Origin: Streptomycetaceae bacterium
Lineage (GTDB): Bacteria; Actinomycetota; Actinomycetes; Nanopelagicales; Nanopelagicaceae
Direction: 5' to 3'
Length of the DNA stretch: 39,994 nucleotides
Assembly: GCA_900298985.1 (NCBI GenBank)
Contig: OMHY01000028.1
Span: forward strand, 1 to 39,994
Below, in pieces: positions 1 to 10,916 of the stretch. Position numbers and translations under genes: made by a program. A model generated the notes under the pieces. The model was not told the DNA's origin. It was given only the letters and a program-made list of their open reading frames with translations, and ran no database searches. How positions within the stretch are numbered: position 1 is the first letter of the stretch; every line of letters begins with the position of its first letter.

Positions 1-366
1 AATGGTGAGGGTATATTTTCAAATAGCTTTGCATCAATAGATACCGGATCAAACTTCTTTATTTCAACTTATGTATTTGCCAAAGATGATCAGTACAAAT
101 ATCGGCTATTGGGGGAAACACTATCTGTTTCCAATGCAGCAGTATTGACTATGCAAAATACTTTCCAATTACCTCTAATTTTGAATAACAACGGAACCAT
201 AGGACAAGGAAATCTATTAGTCTCTCAATATGGTCTTGATACTAACAAAGCTGCCGGCCCAACTACATTTCACTTGAATATTTCTAACCTAGATTCAAAT
301 GTCTCAATAACCCTAACCGGCTACGCAATAATTCAAAAGATTGGGAATTTTGTAAAATCGAGTTGA
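1..366 (+). CDS. C-terminal part of an uncharacterised, probably exported protein with a DTGS motif (aspartic-peptidase/DUF3443-like?); 5' end lies outside the window
   Basis: Frame 1 is open from base 1 (NGEGIFSNSFASIDTGSNFFISTYVFAKDDQYKYRLLGETLSV...) to the TGA at 364-366. The listed ORF start at 109 is internal. Motif FASIDTGSNFF seen by eye; family assignment is weak. Confidence 0.5.
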   Translation, partial: NGEGIFSNSFASIDTGSNFFISTYVFAKDDQYKYRLLGETLSVSNAAVLTMQNTFQLPLILNNNGTIGQGNLLVSQYGLDTNKAAGPTTFHLNISNLDSNVSITLTGYAIIQKIGNFVKSS

Positions 367-391
367 TGAAAATAATTCAAATATACTAGAG

Positions 392-462
<71 letters not shown>

Positions 463-619
463 AAGTTAAATTTGTGTTGCTATTGGTTTCAAGGGGGTAA
501 GAGTAGCGTTTTTCGCGTTAATTCTGAAAACTTAGGCTTCTTTCCAACGAGAAAAAGCCTTTAAAAACCTGGGTAAACGCAGTACTCAATTACCCCTTAC
601 AATTCTCACCTTACGCCAA

Positions 620-695
620 CGGGGCGTAGCGTAGTGGCTAGCGCGCCTGCTTTGGGAGCAGGAGACCGGGAGTTCGAATCTCCCCGCCCCGACCA
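620..695 (+). tRNA. tRNA-Pro (anticodon TGG), CCA encoded
   Basis: Acceptor CGGGGCG/CGCCCCG, anticodon stem CCTGC/GCAGG with loop TTTGGGA, T-arm GGGAGTTCGAATCTCCC, ends ACCA. Confidence 0.94.
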
Positions 696-740
696 GTATC
701 TTCATAAATTCTTCAAATATATTTCCTCAAGGAGTCCGGA

Positions 741-2018
741 TTGAATAGCACATTAGAAAAGCTTGATGAAACTCGAGTTAAGTTAGTTATTAATGTTCCA
801 TTTGTAGAGTTACAACCACATATCAATCAGGCCTATCGAACAATTGCCGAGAAAATTAATGTTCCAGGTTTTCGCAAAGGAAAAGTTCCACAATCAATAG
901 TAGATCAAAAAGTTGGACGAGCTGCAGTAGTAGATGAAGCAATAAATTCCTCATTAACTAGTTTTTATGGAAACGCGGTTAAAGAACATGATTTAGTTGT
1001 GATGTCTCGGCCAAGTGTTGAGATTAATGAATTTGTGGATAATGAAAAACTAATCTTTAGCGCTGAAGTTGATGTTAGACCTGAAATTACTTTGCCAGAT
1101 TTTTCAACAGTAACAGTTGAAGTTGATGATATTGAATTAAATGATGATGAAGTCAACCAACAAGTTGATTTACTTCGAGAAAGATTTGGAAAGCTTCATC
1201 CACTTGAAAACACTCCAGCGAAAAAAGGATTGTTTGTTTCCATTGATTTAGTAGCTAAAATAGATGGCCAAGAAATTGAAGGTGGAACTGTTAATGACAT
1301 TTCCTATGAAGTTGGCTCCAACAAGATGATTGATGGATTAGATGATGCGCTAGAGGGTATGAATGTTGGGGAAAGCAAGAGTTTTGAAAGTAAATTAGTT
1401 GGTCAAACCGATGAACAAAAAGGCGATGTCACAGTAACCTTGAAGGCGGTAAAAGAGCGAGAATTGCCGGAGTTAAATGATGATTTTGCCAAATTAGCAT
1501 CTGAGTTTGAAACTTTACTTGAGTTAAGAGCGGATGTGCGCTCGCGTGTTGAGCGAGTGAAGAAGTTGGAACAGGCTTATGCAGCCCGAGATACTTTAGT
1601 TAATAAATTGCTTTCAGAACAAAATATTCCAATTCCAAATAAAATGGTTGAAGATGAAGTTAATCAACACTTGGCTTCTGAAAATCGCGAAAAAGATGAA
1701 GAACACCGCAAAGAGGTAACTGAGCAATTAACTTCTCAAATTAAGAAAGAGATTTTGCTAGATACTATTGTTTCAGCGGAAAATATTTCCCCAACCGAGG
1801 AAGAGTTGTCTCAATATATTTATAGAGCTTCTGCTAATTATGGAATGTCTCCAGATAATTTTATTAAGCAGATTTCTGATGCGGGTCAGATCTCAGCAAT
1901 GGTTTCAGATGTGGCTCGTGCAAAAGCATTGGCTGCTATTTTAAGTAGAACTAAGGTAGTAACTAAATCTGGACAAGTTGTTGAGATTGAAGCTTTGAAT
2001 CAAACAGCTGCTGAGTAA
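741..2018 (+). CDS. tig: Trigger factor (ribosome-associated peptidyl-prolyl isomerase)
   Basis: TTG start after AAGGAG; N-terminus ETRVKLVINVPFVEL...VPGFRKGKVP typical of trigger factor; located upstream of clpP. Confidence 0.95.
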   Translation: MNSTLEKLDETRVKLVINVPFVELQPHINQAYRTIAEKINVPGFRKGKVPQSIVDQKVGRAAVVDEAINSSLTSFYGNAVKEHDLVVMSRPSVEINEFVDNEKLIFSAEVDVRPEITLPDFSTVTVEVDDIELNDDEVNQQVDLLRERFGKLHPLENTPAKKGLFVSIDLVAKIDGQEIEGGTVNDISYEVGSNKMIDGLDDALEGMNVGESKSFESKLVGQTDEQKGDVTVTLKAVKERELPELNDDFAKLASEFETLLELRADVRSRVERVKKLEQAYAARDTLVNKLLSEQNIPIPNKMVEDEVNQHLASENREKDEEHRKEVTEQLTSQIKKEILLDTIVSAENISPTEEELSQYIYRASANYGMSPDNFIKQISDAGQISAMVSDVARAKALAAILSRTKVVTKSGQVVEIEALNQTAAE

Positions 2019-2273
2019 TTAAATTAAATCCATCCATTATGTAACAATTTTGCTCCTTGCAATTTTTTGATTTTTTCGGCAAGGTTTAGGGATTAGGATA
2101 AGAATAAGTTCTATTTTGGCAATCTAGAATCCAATTCTCTCAGGGCGAACAGGCAAAGATAAGAAAAGCCAGATTTTGGGAAGCAAAAGCTGAAAAATAT
2201 TGTTAAGGTCGTATATGGCTTTAGTGAATTCCTGGCTGGGAATGAAAAGAGCCCACTTTGAAGGAGGAATAAA

Positions 2274-2888
2274 TTGAGCGAGCGCCTACCCCAAATGGCT
2301 GCGGGATCTTTACCCGGCGGGTTAGATGACCAGGTCTATCAAAGACTATTAAAAGAAAGAATTATTTTTTTAAGTTCAGTAGTTGAAGACAATATGGCTA
2401 ATGCAATATCGGCACAGCTTTTGTTATTAGCTGCGGAAGATCCAGAAAAAGATATTTATCTTTACATAAATTCACCTGGTGGTTCCATCTCCGCTGGTAT
2501 GGCAATTTATGACACCATGCAATACATCAAAAATGATGTTGCAACAGTAGCTATGGGATTAGCTGCATCAATGGGACAGTTCTTATTGTGCGCAGGGGCT
2601 CCTGGAAAAAGATATGCATTGCCACATGCCAGAATAATGATGCACCAACCATCCGGTGGAATTGGTGGTACTGCTTCAGATATTAAAATCCAAGCAGAAC
2701 AAATGAAATTCACTAAAAAGAAAATGGCAGAGTTGATTGCGCACCATACTGGTCAAAAAATGGAAACAATTGAAACTGATTCAGATCGCGATCGCTGGTT
2801 TACTGCGGAAGAAGCTAAGGAATATGGATTTGTAGACCATGTAGTTCGTTCTGCTGGTCAAGTATCAGGAAGCGGTGGAATGGCATGA
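2274..2888 (+). CDS. clpP1: ATP-dependent Clp protease proteolytic subunit 1
   Basis: TTG start after [37 protein letters not shown] (catalytic Ser), MMHQPSGG (catalytic His). Confidence 0.95.
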   Translation: MSERLPQMAAGSLPGGLDDQVYQRLLKERIIFLSSVVEDNMANAISAQLLLLAAEDPEKDIYLYINSPGGSISAGMAIYDTMQYIKNDVATVAMGLAASMGQFLLCAGAPGKRYALPHARIMMHQPSGGIGGTASDIKIQAEQMKFTKKKMAELIAHHTGQKMETIETDSDRDRWFTAEEAKEYGFVDHVVRSAGQVSGSGGMA

Positions 2889-3511
2889 AAAATTATGTAA
2901 ATGATTTTACTTCTCGTTATGTATTACCAACCATTGAAGAAAAAACTTCTTATGGTTACAAGAGATTGGATCCATACACTAAATTATTTGAAGAGCGAAT
3001 TATTTTCTTAGGTCAAGCAATAGATGACACAGTTGCCAACGATGTAATGGCACAGTTATTAACTTTAGAATCAATGGATCCAGACCGAGACATAATGATG
3101 TACATAAATTCACCAGGTGGTTCCTTTACTGCGTTAACTGCAATTTATGACACTATGCAATTTGTAAGACCAGATGTCACCACTATTTGTCTTGGACAAG
3201 CGGCCTCGGCAGCAGCAGTCTTATTAGCTGGTGGAGCCAAAGGAAAAAGAATGGCACTTGAACATGCCAGAATTTTGATTCACCAACCTTATTCTGAAGG
3301 TGGCGGTCAAGGATCTGATATTGAAATTCAAGCCAATGAAATTATGAGAATGCGTGGCTTGTTAGAAGATATGTTGGCTCGCCATACCTCTAAATCCAAA
3401 GAGGATATTGGCAAAGATATTGAACGTGACAAAATTCTTACCGCTAAAGAAGCGGTGGAGTATGGTCTAATTGATCAAGTCTTAGCCCCAAGAAAAGCAA
3501 GTGTTAAGTAA
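2885..3511 (+). CDS. clpP2: ATP-dependent Clp protease proteolytic subunit 2
   Basis: ATGA overlap with clpP1; [52 protein letters not shown]. Confidence 0.95.
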   Translation: MKNYVNDFTSRYVLPTIEEKTSYGYKRLDPYTKLFEERIIFLGQAIDDTVANDVMAQLLTLESMDPDRDIMMYINSPGGSFTALTAIYDTMQFVRPDVTTICLGQAASAAAVLLAGGAKGKRMALEHARILIHQPYSEGGGQGSDIEIQANEIMRMRGLLEDMLARHTSKSKEDIGKDIERDKILTAKEAVEYGLIDQVLAPRKASVK

Positions 3512-3604
3512 TTTCATTTAGAAAATTTCCTAAGTTTTCTAAAAGCGAACAAATATTTAGTTTTTTTCCCAGAAATTTCAGCTGCTCTCACCTATCCTTA
3601 GATT

Positions 3605-4906
3605 ATGTCAACTCGGATTGGTGAGAGCAGTGAGCTTTTAAAATGCTCTTTTTGTGGCAAGAGCCAAAAGCAAGTTAGGAAATTGATTGCTGGGCCGGGT
3701 GTTTATATTTGTGATGAATGTATAGATTTATGTAACAACATTATTGATGAAGAATTACAAGAGGCACCCGCACTTGGATTGCAGGAGTTACCTAAACCTG
3801 ATGAGATTTTTAATTTTCTAGATCAATATGTAATTGGTCAAGAGCGTGCCAAAAAATCTCTCGCAGTTGCGGTCTATAATCATTATAAGCGAGTGCAATC
3901 AGGTGATACACGCAGAGAAAGTGATGTAGAACTTTCTAAATCTAATATTTTGATCTTAGGTCCAACTGGTTCTGGTAAAACTTTGCTAGCCCAAACTTTG
4001 GCTAAGATGCTAAATGTTCCATTTGCAATTGCAGATGCTACCGCTTTAACTGAAGCAGGATATGTGGGTGAAGATGTAGAAAATATTTTATTGAAATTAA
4101 TTCAAGCAGCTGATTATGATGTGAAAAAATCAGAAGCTGGAATTATTTATATTGATGAAATAGATAAAGTTGCTAGAAAGAGTGAAAATCCTTCTATAAC
4201 TCGTGATGTATCTGGTGAAGGTGTACAACAAGCACTTTTAAAAATATTAGAAGGCACAACTGCATCTGTGCCACCTCAAGGTGGAAGAAAACATCCGCAC
4301 CAAGAATTTCTACAGATTGATACGGCAAATATTCTGTTTATTGTGGGTGGAGCATTTGCTGGATTAGAAAAAATAATAGAAGGTAGAAAAGGCAAAGCAG
4401 GGGTAGGATTTAGCGCAGAATTAAAATCCAATGAAGACCCAAATTCACTTGATCCATTTTTAGATGTAATGCCAGAAGATTTATTGAAATTTGGAATGAT
4501 TCCAGAATTCATTGGTCGATTACCAATTTTAACTTCTGTAGAGAATTTAGATCGCAGAGCATTGATTCAGATCTTGACTGAACCGAAAAATGCATTAGTT
4601 AAACAATATGCCAGATTGTTTGAAATTGATGGAGTGGAGTTAGAGGTAACGGAACAAGCCCTAGAGGTAGTAGCTGATGCTGCAATTAAAAGAGGTACTG
4701 GGGCACGCGGATTGCGCGCAATAATGGAAGAAACTCTATTGAATGTAATGTATGAAATACCTTCTCGCGCTGATATTGCAAAAGTGATTGTTACTGACCA
4801 GACAGTTTTAAAAGAATCAGCGCCAATTTATGTAGAGCGAAGCGGTGGCAGTAAGCGAAATACCCGAGGGGATAAGCCCAATAATTCGGCAAGTAAGAGC
4901 GCTTAA
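3605..4906 (+). CDS. clpX: ClpX ATPase subunit
   Basis: N-terminal zinc-binding domain [27 protein letters not shown], Walker [25 protein letters not shown]. Confidence 0.97.
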   Translation: MSTRIGESSELLKCSFCGKSQKQVRKLIAGPGVYICDECIDLCNNIIDEELQEAPALGLQELPKPDEIFNFLDQYVIGQERAKKSLAVAVYNHYKRVQSGDTRRESDVELSKSNILILGPTGSGKTLLAQTLAKMLNVPFAIADATALTEAGYVGEDVENILLKLIQAADYDVKKSEAGIIYIDEIDKVARKSENPSITRDVSGEGVQQALLKILEGTTASVPPQGGRKHPHQEFLQIDTANILFIVGGAFAGLEKIIEGRKGKAGVGFSAELKSNEDPNSLDPFLDVMPEDLLKFGMIPEFIGRLPILTSVENLDRRALIQILTEPKNALVKQYARLFEIDGVELEVTEQALEVVADAAIKRGTGARGLRAIMEETLLNVMYEIPSRADIAKVIVTDQTVLKESAPIYVERSGGSKRNTRGDKPNNSASKSA

Positions 4907-4923
4907 TCTAGACTAAGCCACCT

Positions 4924-7581
4924 ATGTCCGGAGATAAAAGCAATATTGATTCATTGAATGATTCAGGAAAAGAACTTCCTTCAACTTTTTCTCCTGCTCA
5001 AATTGAAAATAGACTTTATGAAAAATGGAGCAATGCTTGATATTTTAAAGCTGATGCAAATTCAACTAAGCCACCTTTTACTATTGTAATTCCACCACCT
5101 AATGTGACTGGTGTTCTTCACATGGGCCACGCACTTGATCACACTTTACAAGACATATTAACGCGCATGAAAAGAATGAAAGGTTTTGAAAGTTTATGGC
5201 TACCGGGGATGGATCATGCTGGTATTGCTACTCAAAACGTAGTTGAAAAACAATTATCTGCACAAGGTTTATCTCGTCATGATTTAGGAAGAGAAAAATT
5301 TGTAGAAAAAGTCTGGCAATGGAAAACAGAATCTGGTGGTGCGATTCTTGATCAAATGAAAAGATTAGGAGACAGTGTTGACTGGTCTCGTGAACGATTT
5401 ACAATGGATGAAGGTTTATCTCGGGCAGTATTAACTATATTCAAAAAATTGTATGATCAAGGTTTAATTTATCGCGCAGAAAAAATAATTAATTGGTGCC
5501 CAAGATGTCTTACTGCGTTATCAGATATTGAAGTTGAACACAGCGATGATGATGGAGAATTAGTTTCAATTGAATATGGAGTGGGTGAAGCAAAGATAGT
5601 AGTAGCAACCACTCGTGCAGAAACAATGCTAGGTGATACAGCAATTGCAGTACATCCTTCTGATCCCAGATATCAGAAATTAGTAGGCACTATGATTGAA
5701 ATGCCAATTACTAACCGCAAAATACCGGTAGTGGCTGATGAACATGTTGATCCGGAATTCGGAACCGGTGCGGTTAAAGTCACCCCTGCCCATGATCCAA
5801 ATGACTTTGAGATTTCTCAAAGACATGATTTGCAATTTATAGAGGTATTAAATGAATCGGCGGTTATAACTGGAACAAATACAGAATTTGATGGATTAGA
5901 TAGATTTATTGCACGAGAAAAAGTAGTAGAAAAATTAAAATCACTGGGCAAAGTTGTTAAACATATTAAGCCTTATACACATTCAGTAGGTCATTGCCAA
6001 AGATGCGATACTACAGTGGAACCAAGATTATCTAAACAATGGTTTGTAAAAGTAGCTCCACTTGCAAAAGCTGCAAGTGATGCAGTTACCAATGGCAAAG
6101 TAAAAATTGAACCAGCAGAATTAGCGCCCCGATATTTTGATTGGGTTGATAATATGCATGATTGGTGTATCTCACGCCAATTATGGTGGGGACATCGAAT
6201 CCCGGTTTATTACGGAGAAAACGGGGAAATAGTTGTGTGTGGACCGGATGAAAAACCACCACATGGTTATGTTCAAGACCCTGATGTTTTAGATACTTGG
6301 TTTTCCTCTGCTCTCTGGCCATTTTCTACTCTAGGTTGGCCAGAACAAACTGCTGATCTTAAAAAGTTTTATCCAACTTCAGTTTTAATAACTGGATATG
6401 ACATTTTATTTTTCTGGGTGGCTCGAATGATGATGTTTGGATTATTTGCAATGAATGGTGAAGTTCCTTTTCACACAATTGCTTTGCATGGAATTGTTCG
6501 GGATCAATTTGGAAGAAAAATGAGTAAATCAAAGGGAAATGTAATTGATCCTCTTGAATATTTAGATCAATATGGTGCAGATGCGCTTAGATTTACTTTA
6601 GCTAAAGGTGCTAATCCAGGCTCAGATCAAGCATTGGCTCCAGAGTGGATTGCAGGCTCTAGATCATTTGCTACCAAAATTTGGAATGCAACCAGATTTG
6701 CTATTTCCAAGGGTGCAGTCATTACTGGAAACAACCAAGTTTTAGATGATTATGAATTCTCGCAAGTCTCCACTCTAAATAAATGGATTTTAAGTAGGTT
6801 GGATGAAACAGTTGAAGAGGTAGATGAACTAATAGAAAACTTTGAATTTGCCAAAGCCTGTGATGCACTTTTTCACTTTGTAATAGATGATTTTTGTGAT
6901 TGGTATATTGAATTAAGTAAAGCGGTAATTGCTCAAAATAATGAACATAGCAAGCAAACTCAAAGAGTATTAGGATTTACTTTAGAAAATATACTTAGAT
7001 TACTTCATCCAATTATGCCTTTTATTACCGAAGAATTGTGGTGCACTTTAACTGGCGGGGAATCAGTAACTATTGCCAACTGGCCAAAAGCTAATCGAAC
7101 TAACCGAGACCAAGAAGCAGTGGCAACTTTAGAAAAAGTAGTAAGTATTACTACTGAAATAAGAAGATTTAGAGTAGAGCAAGCGGTAAAGGATAATCAA
7201 AGAATTCCAGCAAACATTTTAGGCCTAGAACAAATTGGAATCGCCGATTTTGCAGAAAGTATTTTTGCGGTTTCTAAATTAGAATCGATTGCAAATTTTG
7301 ATTCAAAGCAATCCAATTTAACTATTTTGGAATTTGGGTCAATTAAGATCTATTTAGATTTAAGTAAAAATGTTGATGTAATTGCAGAGCGTGCTAGATT
7401 GGAAAAGGATTTGGTATCTGCTCAAAAAGATTTAGCTACTGCCCAGGTTAAATTAAATAATGAAGGTTTCATGGCCAAGGCGCCACTTGAAGTAGTTCAA
7501 GAAATTCGAGAGCGATTTGCAAACTGCTCTTTGGAAGTGGAAAGAATTCAAAAGCAGTTAGCGCAACTTCCTCAAAAATAA
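4924..7581 (+). CDS. valS: Valyl-tRNA synthetase, interrupted by an in-frame TGA at 5038-5040 (codon 39)
   Basis: From ATG 4924: [69 protein letters not shown]..., continuous in one frame with the listed ORF 5104-7581. Class I signatures PPPNVTG-HMGH and KMSKSKGN. The ORF-track start at GTG 5104 would remove the conserved IVIPPPN segment. Confidence 0.93.
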
Positions 7582-7582
7582 A

Positions 7583-8926
7583 ATGATGAATTTATCAGAG
7601 GTAGAAAAATTACTTCTCCAAAGATGGCCCGAAGTAAGAATTGAACCATCCTTAATAAGGATTGCAGCACTGTCAGATTTACTTGGTTCACCTCAACTTT
7701 CCTATCCCACAGTGCACATTGGTGGAACAAATGGTAAAACCTCTACCACTAGATTTACCGAAAATTTATTTAGAGCTTTAGATTTTCGAACTGGCAGATT
7801 TACTAGCCCACATTTGGAAAGTATTTTGGAAAGAATCACAATAAATTGTGAACCCATTTCAGAATCTGCTTTTGTAGCAACTTATCTTGATATTGAACCT
7901 TATTTGGATTTGGTAGATAGCAGACAACAACATCCGCTTTCTTTTTTTGAAACTATCACCGCTATGGCTTTTGTTGCTTTTGCGGAATTTCCAGTTGATG
8001 TTGGAATTATTGAAGTAGGTATGGGCGGTCAATGGGATGCTACCAATGTAGTGCAAAGCCAGGTTAGTGTTATTGCCCCCATTAGTTATGATCATATGCA
8101 GTATTTGGGTAATACCTTGGAAGAAATTGCAACCACTAAATCCGGCATTATTAAGGAAAATTCCCAAGTAATTTTATCCGCTCAAACTCAGTCAGTAGCG
8201 AAAATACTTTTGAGCAAAGCATTAGAAATGAATTCTCAACCATATAGATTTGGTGTGGAATTTGGAATTAAGAAAAGAACTCTTGCAGTTGGCGGTCAAG
8301 TAATTGATTTCGCTGGAATTTATCAGGACTACCAAGATATCTATTTACCATTACATGGTGAACATCAAAGTCAAAATGCAGCTTTAGCATTGGCTGCAGT
8401 GGAAAGTTTTTCTGGAAAAGCTCTAAATGAAGATTTAATTAGAACTGGATTCGCTGCTTCAAATTCTCCGGGCAGATTAGAGGTTTTACATAACGATCCA
8501 TTTGTAATGGTGGATGCGGCTCATAATCCAGATGGTGCCAATTCGCTAAAAAGTGCACTCAAAAGTGAATTTGATTTGGCAACTAAAATTGGAGTGATTG
8601 CAATATTAGGTGATAAGGATGTCACTAGTTATATGGAAAATATTGCAGGAGTATTTGATCAACTCGTTATAAGTAAAAATAATTCCCCTAGGGCTATGGA
8701 GATAGCAGAGTTAGAAAAAATTGCATTGAAGTTTTATAAACCAAATCAAATTAAGTTAGTAGAAAAACTTTCCGAAGCGATAGATTTTGCAATTGCACAG
8801 GCAAATCTATTAAATCAAACAACTGATTTTTCTAACGGTGTTGTAATTACAGGCTCAGTGGTGACAGCAGGAGAAGCTAGAATAATTTTGAGAAATAAAT
8901 ATGGCAAGTTGCAAAGTGAAAAATAA
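7583..8926 (+). CDS. folC: Bifunctional folylpolyglutamate/dihydrofolate synthase
   Basis: HIGGTNGKTSTTRFTENL, RFTSPHLESILERI, VDAAHNPDGANSL. Confidence 0.92.
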   Translation: MMNLSEVEKLLLQRWPEVRIEPSLIRIAALSDLLGSPQLSYPTVHIGGTNGKTSTTRFTENLFRALDFRTGRFTSPHLESILERITINCEPISESAFVATYLDIEPYLDLVDSRQQHPLSFFETITAMAFVAFAEFPVDVGIIEVGMGGQWDATNVVQSQVSVIAPISYDHMQYLGNTLEEIATTKSGIIKENSQVILSAQTQSVAKILLSKALEMNSQPYRFGVEFGIKKRTLAVGGQVIDFAGIYQDYQDIYLPLHGEHQSQNAALALAAVESFSGKALNEDLIRTGFAASNSPGRLEVLHNDPFVMVDAAHNPDGANSLKSALKSEFDLATKIGVIAILGDKDVTSYMENIAGVFDQLVISKNNSPRAMEIAELEKIALKFYKPNQIKLVEKLSEAIDFAIAQANLLNQTTDFSNGVVITGSVVTAGEARIILRNKYGKLQSEK

Positions 8927-8952
8927 AATAGAAAAGAATTGCAGGTAATAAT

Positions 8953-9288
8953 ATGAGAATGTTGGGTTCAGTAGTTTTATTTATGGAAGCATTGGTAATG
9001 GGTTTTGCACTTCTGTTAGTTCGTGGACACCATACCCATCATGCTGTTTTACTGGGATCAATTCTGGCACTAATTCTGTTGGTATCACCTAGATTTTTGA
9101 AAAATAAGAAAGGTTGGATTCTGGGAAGTATTTTACAAATTGCAATTATTTTCTTTGGAATTGAAATTTCAATCATGTGGTTTATTGGAGTGATTTTTGC
9201 AATGCTTTGGACAGCAGCGTTTTTCATAGGTAAAAAAGGGGAAGAGCGGGCGGCACAAATCCGCGCCGAGAGGGAAAATCAGGGTTAA
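8953..9288 (+). CDS. Small membrane protein, DUF4233-like
   Basis: Hydrophobic ~110-aa protein (RMLGSVVLFMEALVMGFALLLV) between folC and ndk, the usual actinobacterial position of DUF4233 proteins. Confidence 0.7.
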   Translation: MRMLGSVVLFMEALVMGFALLLVRGHHTHHAVLLGSILALILLVSPRFLKNKKGWILGSILQIAIIFFGIEISIMWFIGVIFAMLWTAAFFIGKKGEERAAQIRAERENQG

Positions 9289-9348
9289 ACCTTTAAAAAT
9301 CCTTGGATTATGAATAGACCCCATTCAACTATTACACTAGCGCGCGTG

Positions 9349-9789
9349 GTGAGTGAAAAAACTATTGAACATACCTTGGTACTAATTAAACCTGATGGTG
9401 TAAAGAGGCAATTAGTAGGCGAGGTTATATCTCGCATTGAAAAAAAAGGTTATGTAATTTCTGGGCTCAAGTTGATGGAACCGTCTTTAGCAATTTTGGA
9501 AAAACATTATGAAGAGCATAAAGGAAAACATTTTTATCAGCCACTTGTTGATTTCATGATGAGTGGTCCTATTGTGGCGATGGTAGTTACAGGTTATCGA
9601 GTAATTGAAGGATTTAGAAATTTAGCAGGAGTAACCGATCCAACTAATGCAGCCCCTGGAACAATTCGTGGTGATTTGGCAGCTGATACTGGCAAAGCAG
9701 TGGTAGAAAATATTGTTCATGGTTCAGATAGTTCACAATCTGCGGCGAGAGAGATTTCAATTTTTTTCCCGGATTTCCCAAACTTATAG
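9349..9789 (+). CDS. ndk: Nucleoside diphosphate kinase (probable GTG start at 9349; track start 9310)
   Basis: EHTLVLIKPDGVKRQLVGEVISRIE...; NIVHGSDSSQSAAREISIFF with active-site His. Confidence 0.93.
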   Translation: MSEKTIEHTLVLIKPDGVKRQLVGEVISRIEKKGYVISGLKLMEPSLAILEKHYEEHKGKHFYQPLVDFMMSGPIVAMVVTGYRVIEGFRNLAGVTDPTNAAPGTIRGDLAADTGKAVVENIVHGSDSSQSAAREISIFFPDFPNL

Positions 9790-9846
9790 AGAATAAGAAA
9801 TTTTTGAAAATTTAATAGCAAGTTAATTTGAAAGGTAAGAATAATA

Positions 9847-10890
9847 ATGCGCAAAAAAGAATCCGGTGGAATGTCCTTTATCGGTAGAGATATGGCAGTG
9901 GATCTAGGAACTGCTAATACTTTGGTGTATGTTCGCGGCAAAGGTATTGTCCTAAATGAACCAAGTGTGGTTGCAGTTAATGAAGATTCCGGCGCTATCT
10001 TGGCAGTTGGTATTGAAGCCAAGAGAATGATTGGTAGAACTCCTGGCAATATAGTGGCCATTAGACCATTAAAAGATGGAGTGATTGCTGATTTTGATAC
10101 TACTGAAAGAATGTTGCGCTACTTTATTCAAAAAGTGCATCGAAGAAGATATTTAGCAAAACCAAGAATTGTGGTTTGCGTTCCATCTGGCATTACAGGT
10201 GTAGAGCAAAGAGCTGTGAAAGATGCAGGTTATGCTGCAGGAGCTAGAAAAGTTTATATAATTGAAGAACCAATGGCAGCAGCCATTGGTGCTGGTTTAC
10301 CAATTCATGAACCTACGGGAAACATGGTGGTTGATATTGGTGGTGGAACTACTGAAGTTGCAGTAATTTCATTAGGTGGGATTGTAACTGCTTTATCTAT
10401 CCGAGTTGGTGGAGATGAGTTAGATCAAGCCATTATTGATTGGGTGAAAAGAGAGTATTCCTTACTATTGGGTGAGAGAACTGCAGAAGAAATTAAAATG
10501 GCGATTGGATCTGCCTATCCAACTCCAGATGAACCTGATGCTGAAATTAGAGGAAGAGATTTAGCAACTGGTTTGCCCAAAACTATTGTGGTTTCTTCTG
10601 CTGACATTAGAAAAGCATTAGAAGAACCGGTCAATGCAATAGTAAATGCAGTGAAATCAACTTTAGATAAAACTCCACCAGAATTAGCAAGTGATCTAAT
10701 GGATCGTGGAATAGTTTTAACTGGTGGTGGTGCATTATTGCGTGGTTTAGATGAGAGATTAAGACAAGAAACTAAGATGCCGATACTAGTAAGTGAAAGA
10801 CCCTTACAAGCAGTCGCGGAAGGTTCCGGAAAGTGTGTTGAAGAATTTGAAGCTTTAGAAAAAGTTTTGATTTCGGAACCGCGTCGATAA
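9847..10890 (+). CDS. mreB: Rod shape-determining protein MreB
   Basis: [46 protein letters not shown]. Confidence 0.96.
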   Translation: MRKKESGGMSFIGRDMAVDLGTANTLVYVRGKGIVLNEPSVVAVNEDSGAILAVGIEAKRMIGRTPGNIVAIRPLKDGVIADFDTTERMLRYFIQKVHRRRYLAKPRIVVCVPSGITGVEQRAVKDAGYAAGARKVYIIEEPMAAAIGAGLPIHEPTGNMVVDIGGGTTEVAVISLGGIVTALSIRVGGDELDQAIIDWVKREYSLLLGERTAEEIKMAIGSAYPTPDEPDAEIRGRDLATGLPKTIVVSSADIRKALEEPVNAIVNAVKSTLDKTPPELASDLMDRGIVLTGGGALLRGLDERLRQETKMPILVSERPLQAVAEGSGKCVEEFEALEKVLISEPRR

Positions 10891-10916
10891 TTATTTAAAT
10901 AGCAAAGGGGTAAGAG

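Noticed and set aside
4907-4923. T-box riboswitch upstream of valS
   Set aside because: Only 17 nt separate clpX and valS, and no T-box consensus sequence was seen; the same consensus was also not seen upstream of ilvB.
5038-5040. Genome-wide UGA=Gly recoding (as in Gracilibacteria/SR1)
   Set aside because: TGA is used as the normal terminator of many genes here (clpP1, mreC, mrdA, rodA, proB, proA, ilvC), often in ATGA overlaps, so global reassignment is not tenable.
5104-7581. valS starting at GTG 5104 as given in the ORF track
   Set aside because: Would delete the conserved N-terminal segment including PPPN of the HIGH region; upstream sequence in the same frame is clearly ValRS.
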